Shown in pieces: positions 3,760 to 5,069 of a stretch of DNA of 5,069 nt. The notes beneath the pieces are model-generated. The model had not been told where the DNA came from and did not search any database. It saw only the letters and a program-made list of their open reading frames with translations. Position 1 is the stretch's first letter. Each line of letters begins with the position of its first letter. The position numbers and the translations under genes were made by a program. Source of the DNA: Nitrososphaera sp035547955 (GTDB taxonomy: Archaea > Thermoproteota > Nitrososphaeria > Nitrososphaerales > Nitrososphaeraceae); assembly GCA_035547955.1 (NCBI GenBank), contig DASZTR010000111.1, forward strand, positions 1-5,069. Reading direction: 5' to 3'.

Positions 3760-5069
3760 CTACTCCATTATCTTGCCAAGCGATTCTAAGGCCCCTTCCA
3801 GCTTTGACAACGGCAGAGAAACCTTGACTCTTTTGCCTTGGACAAACTCGATTTTTTTGTATCGGCCGGCAGAAGAAGAGGAAGACTTGCCAATCTGGGC
3901 AAACTTTACTCCTCTTGACTGCTGCAACAGCTTGACGACCTTCTCCTGCATGGTAGTCCCCACAAGGTAGCGCGAGTGCGACTCTGAAAACAGCAGGTCG
4001 TCGGGTCTTGTGCACGTATTTGGAACAGAGTCCAGCTGTACGCGAAATCCCACCTTCCCTGCGACTGCCATCTCGGCAAGCGCCACTGCGAGGCCGCCCT
4101 TGCTGCAGTCGTGGGCGCAAGACACCAGGCCGTCCCGTATCAGCTTTAGCACCACAGAGCCATTTGCTCTGTCGGTTGCAAGGTCGACTGTCGGGACCTG
4201 CCCTCCGGTTACGCCATGCACAGATTCATAGTATTCCGAGCCGCCCATCTCCGGGCGCGTCTCGCCGATTAGGAATATTGACTGTCCGGGCCCGAGTGCC
4301 GACTTTGTAATCAATTTTTCGTCATCGATGAGGCCAAGCGTGCCAATCACGGGCGACGGCTTAATTGGCCCCTTGGCGGTCTCGTTGTAGAAACTCACCT
4401 TGCCTCCGACCACTGGGATTTCCATAAAGTTGCAATAGTCGACGATGGCATTTACCGCCTGCGAAAAGGTCCAGAATATTTCCGGGTCTTCAGGGCTTCC
4501 AAACTGCAGGTGGTCCACCACTCCTGCGGGCTCTGCGCCGGTGCAGATGACGTTTCGGCATCCTTCTGACAGGCAGCCCAGCGTCCCCTGGTACGGGTCA
4601 AGGTAGCAGTGCTTGGAGTTGCCGTCCAGTTTAACAGAGACGAACTTGCCATTGTCAAGTCGCATCACCGCCGCATCGGCGGTGCCCGGCTTTGCCACCG
4701 TGCGCACGCCCACCTCGTGGTCGTACTGTTGGTACACCCACCTCTTGCTTGCTATGGTCGGATTGGAGAGGAGCTCAAGGAGCGTCCTGCCAAGGTTCGA
4801 GGGTGTATTCTTTGGCGTGTGTATCTTTTTGAGCCGGTCGATGTATGCAGGTCTCCTCGCAGTCCTGTCTGCAAGCGGCGCGTGCGCTACGATGCTAGAG
4901 GGCATGTTTGCGACCACGGAACCGTTGTACGCGATTATGAGGTCACGGTGACCTTCTACCCTGCCAAGTATTGAATAGCGGATTTCGAATTTGTCAAGTA
5001 TTGACTTCAGGCGCGGCAGTTTTTCTGCATCTGTGACATAAAGCATGCGCTCCTGAGACTCTGATATCA
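3760..5069 (-). CDS. purL: Phosphoribosylformylglycinamidine synthase II (PurL), C-terminal part
   Basis: PurL is the ATP-dependent subunit that converts FGAR to FGAM, using ammonia supplied by PurQ with PurS, in de novo purine synthesis. About 435 residues are visible, roughly the C-terminal 60% of a normal 700-750-residue protein; the frame is open at the right edge. The fragment starts at the family motif SESQERML (5064-5041). Counting from that Met (5046), it shows SNPTIASKRWVYQQYDHEV (94-112), LDGNSKHCYLDPYQG (140-154), RNVICTGAEP (164-173), PEIFWTFSQAV (188-198), PVVGGKVSFYNET (211-223), a GETRPEMGGSEYY strand-loop (261-273) and CSKGGLAVALAEM (314-326). These form the second AIRS-type ATP-binding domain and its C-terminal partner. 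LQFGSPE replaces the common LNFGNPE. A five-serine run (388-392) sits in a loop near the end. It ends in TAG (3762-3760), 143 bases before purF. Confidence 0.96.
   Translation of the reverse strand, partial: ISESQERMLYVTDAEKLPRLKSILDKFEIRYSILGRVEGHRDLIIAYNGSVVANMPSSIVAHAPLADRTARRPAYIDRLKKIHTPKNTPSNLGRTLLELLSNPTIASKRWVYQQYDHEVGVRTVAKPGTADAAVMRLDNGKFVSVKLDGNSKHCYLDPYQGTLGCLSEGCRNVICTGAEPAGVVDHLQFGSPEDPEIFWTFSQAVNAIVDYCNFMEIPVVGGKVSFYNETAKGPIKPSPVIGTLGLIDDEKLITKSALGPGQSIFLIGETRPEMGGSEYYESVHGVTGGQVPTVDLATDRANGSVVLKLIRDGLVSCAHDCSKGGLAVALAEMAVAGKVGFRVQLDSVPNTCTRPDDLLFSESHSRYLVGTTMQEKVVKLLQQSRGVKFAQIGKSSSSSAGRYKKIEFVQGKRVKVSLPLSKLEGALESLGKIME

Noticed and set aside
3626..4120. 164-codon minus-strand frame at the purL 3' end
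   Set aside because: Most of it is an alternative frame of purL, Arg/Gly-rich without motifs. Only its last 42 codons leave purL, and these are treated separately as a weak candidate.
1..5069. Mobile elements, CRISPR arrays, defence or toxin-antitoxin systems
   Set aside because: I saw no transposase or integrase motifs, no terminal inverted repeats, no regularly spaced repeats and no antitoxin-like gene pair. The content is housekeeping plus small orphans.

Overview
The window looks like a chromosomal, housekeeping stretch of an archaeon. It is most likely a moderately GC-rich member of the Nitrososphaerota (Thaumarchaeota), such as a Nitrososphaera-type soil ammonia oxidiser. The basis is: AT-rich TATA-like boxes about 24-31 bases before several start codons with very short or no leaders; GTG and TTG starts; an archaeal-style YchF P-loop (GKTNTGKTT); and the general style of the proteins. 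The exact lineage is inference. I see no mobile element, CRISPR array, tRNA or rRNA.

Every supportable gene is on the minus strand, so transcription runs from high to low coordinates. From right to left: the C-terminal part of purL, cut by the right edge (3760-5069); a 143-base gap; a complete purF with a TTG start (2177-3616); a 148-base gap with AT-rich and palindromic elements; a small N-terminally anchored extracytoplasmic protein (1657-2028); a CoA-binding Rossmann protein of the YccU type (1197-1619); a 323-base gap with hairpin-forming repeats but no convincing gene; an unrecognised 125-residue helical protein (496-873); a 50-residue single-span membrane protein (296-448); and the first 18 codons of a YchF-type GTPase, cut by the left edge (1-55).

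The only clear pathway link is purL-purF. PurF makes phosphoribosylamine from PRPP and glutamine, the first committed step of de novo purine synthesis. PurL makes formylglycinamidine ribonucleotide, the fourth step. PurF is of the Bacillus subtilis type: a short propeptide before the catalytic cysteine, and all four cysteines expected for a [4Fe-4S] cluster. The remaining genes look like separate short transcription units, several with their own TATA-like box, and are not obviously related to each other.

Nothing here amounts to an exciting new system. The observations most worth following are the 50-residue membrane protein, which is easily missed by gene callers; the structured 874-1196 gap; the palindromic, TATA-containing spacer after purF; a 13-base sequence shared by the purF and CoA-binding-protein leaders; and a four-residue insertion in the PurF active-site loop.
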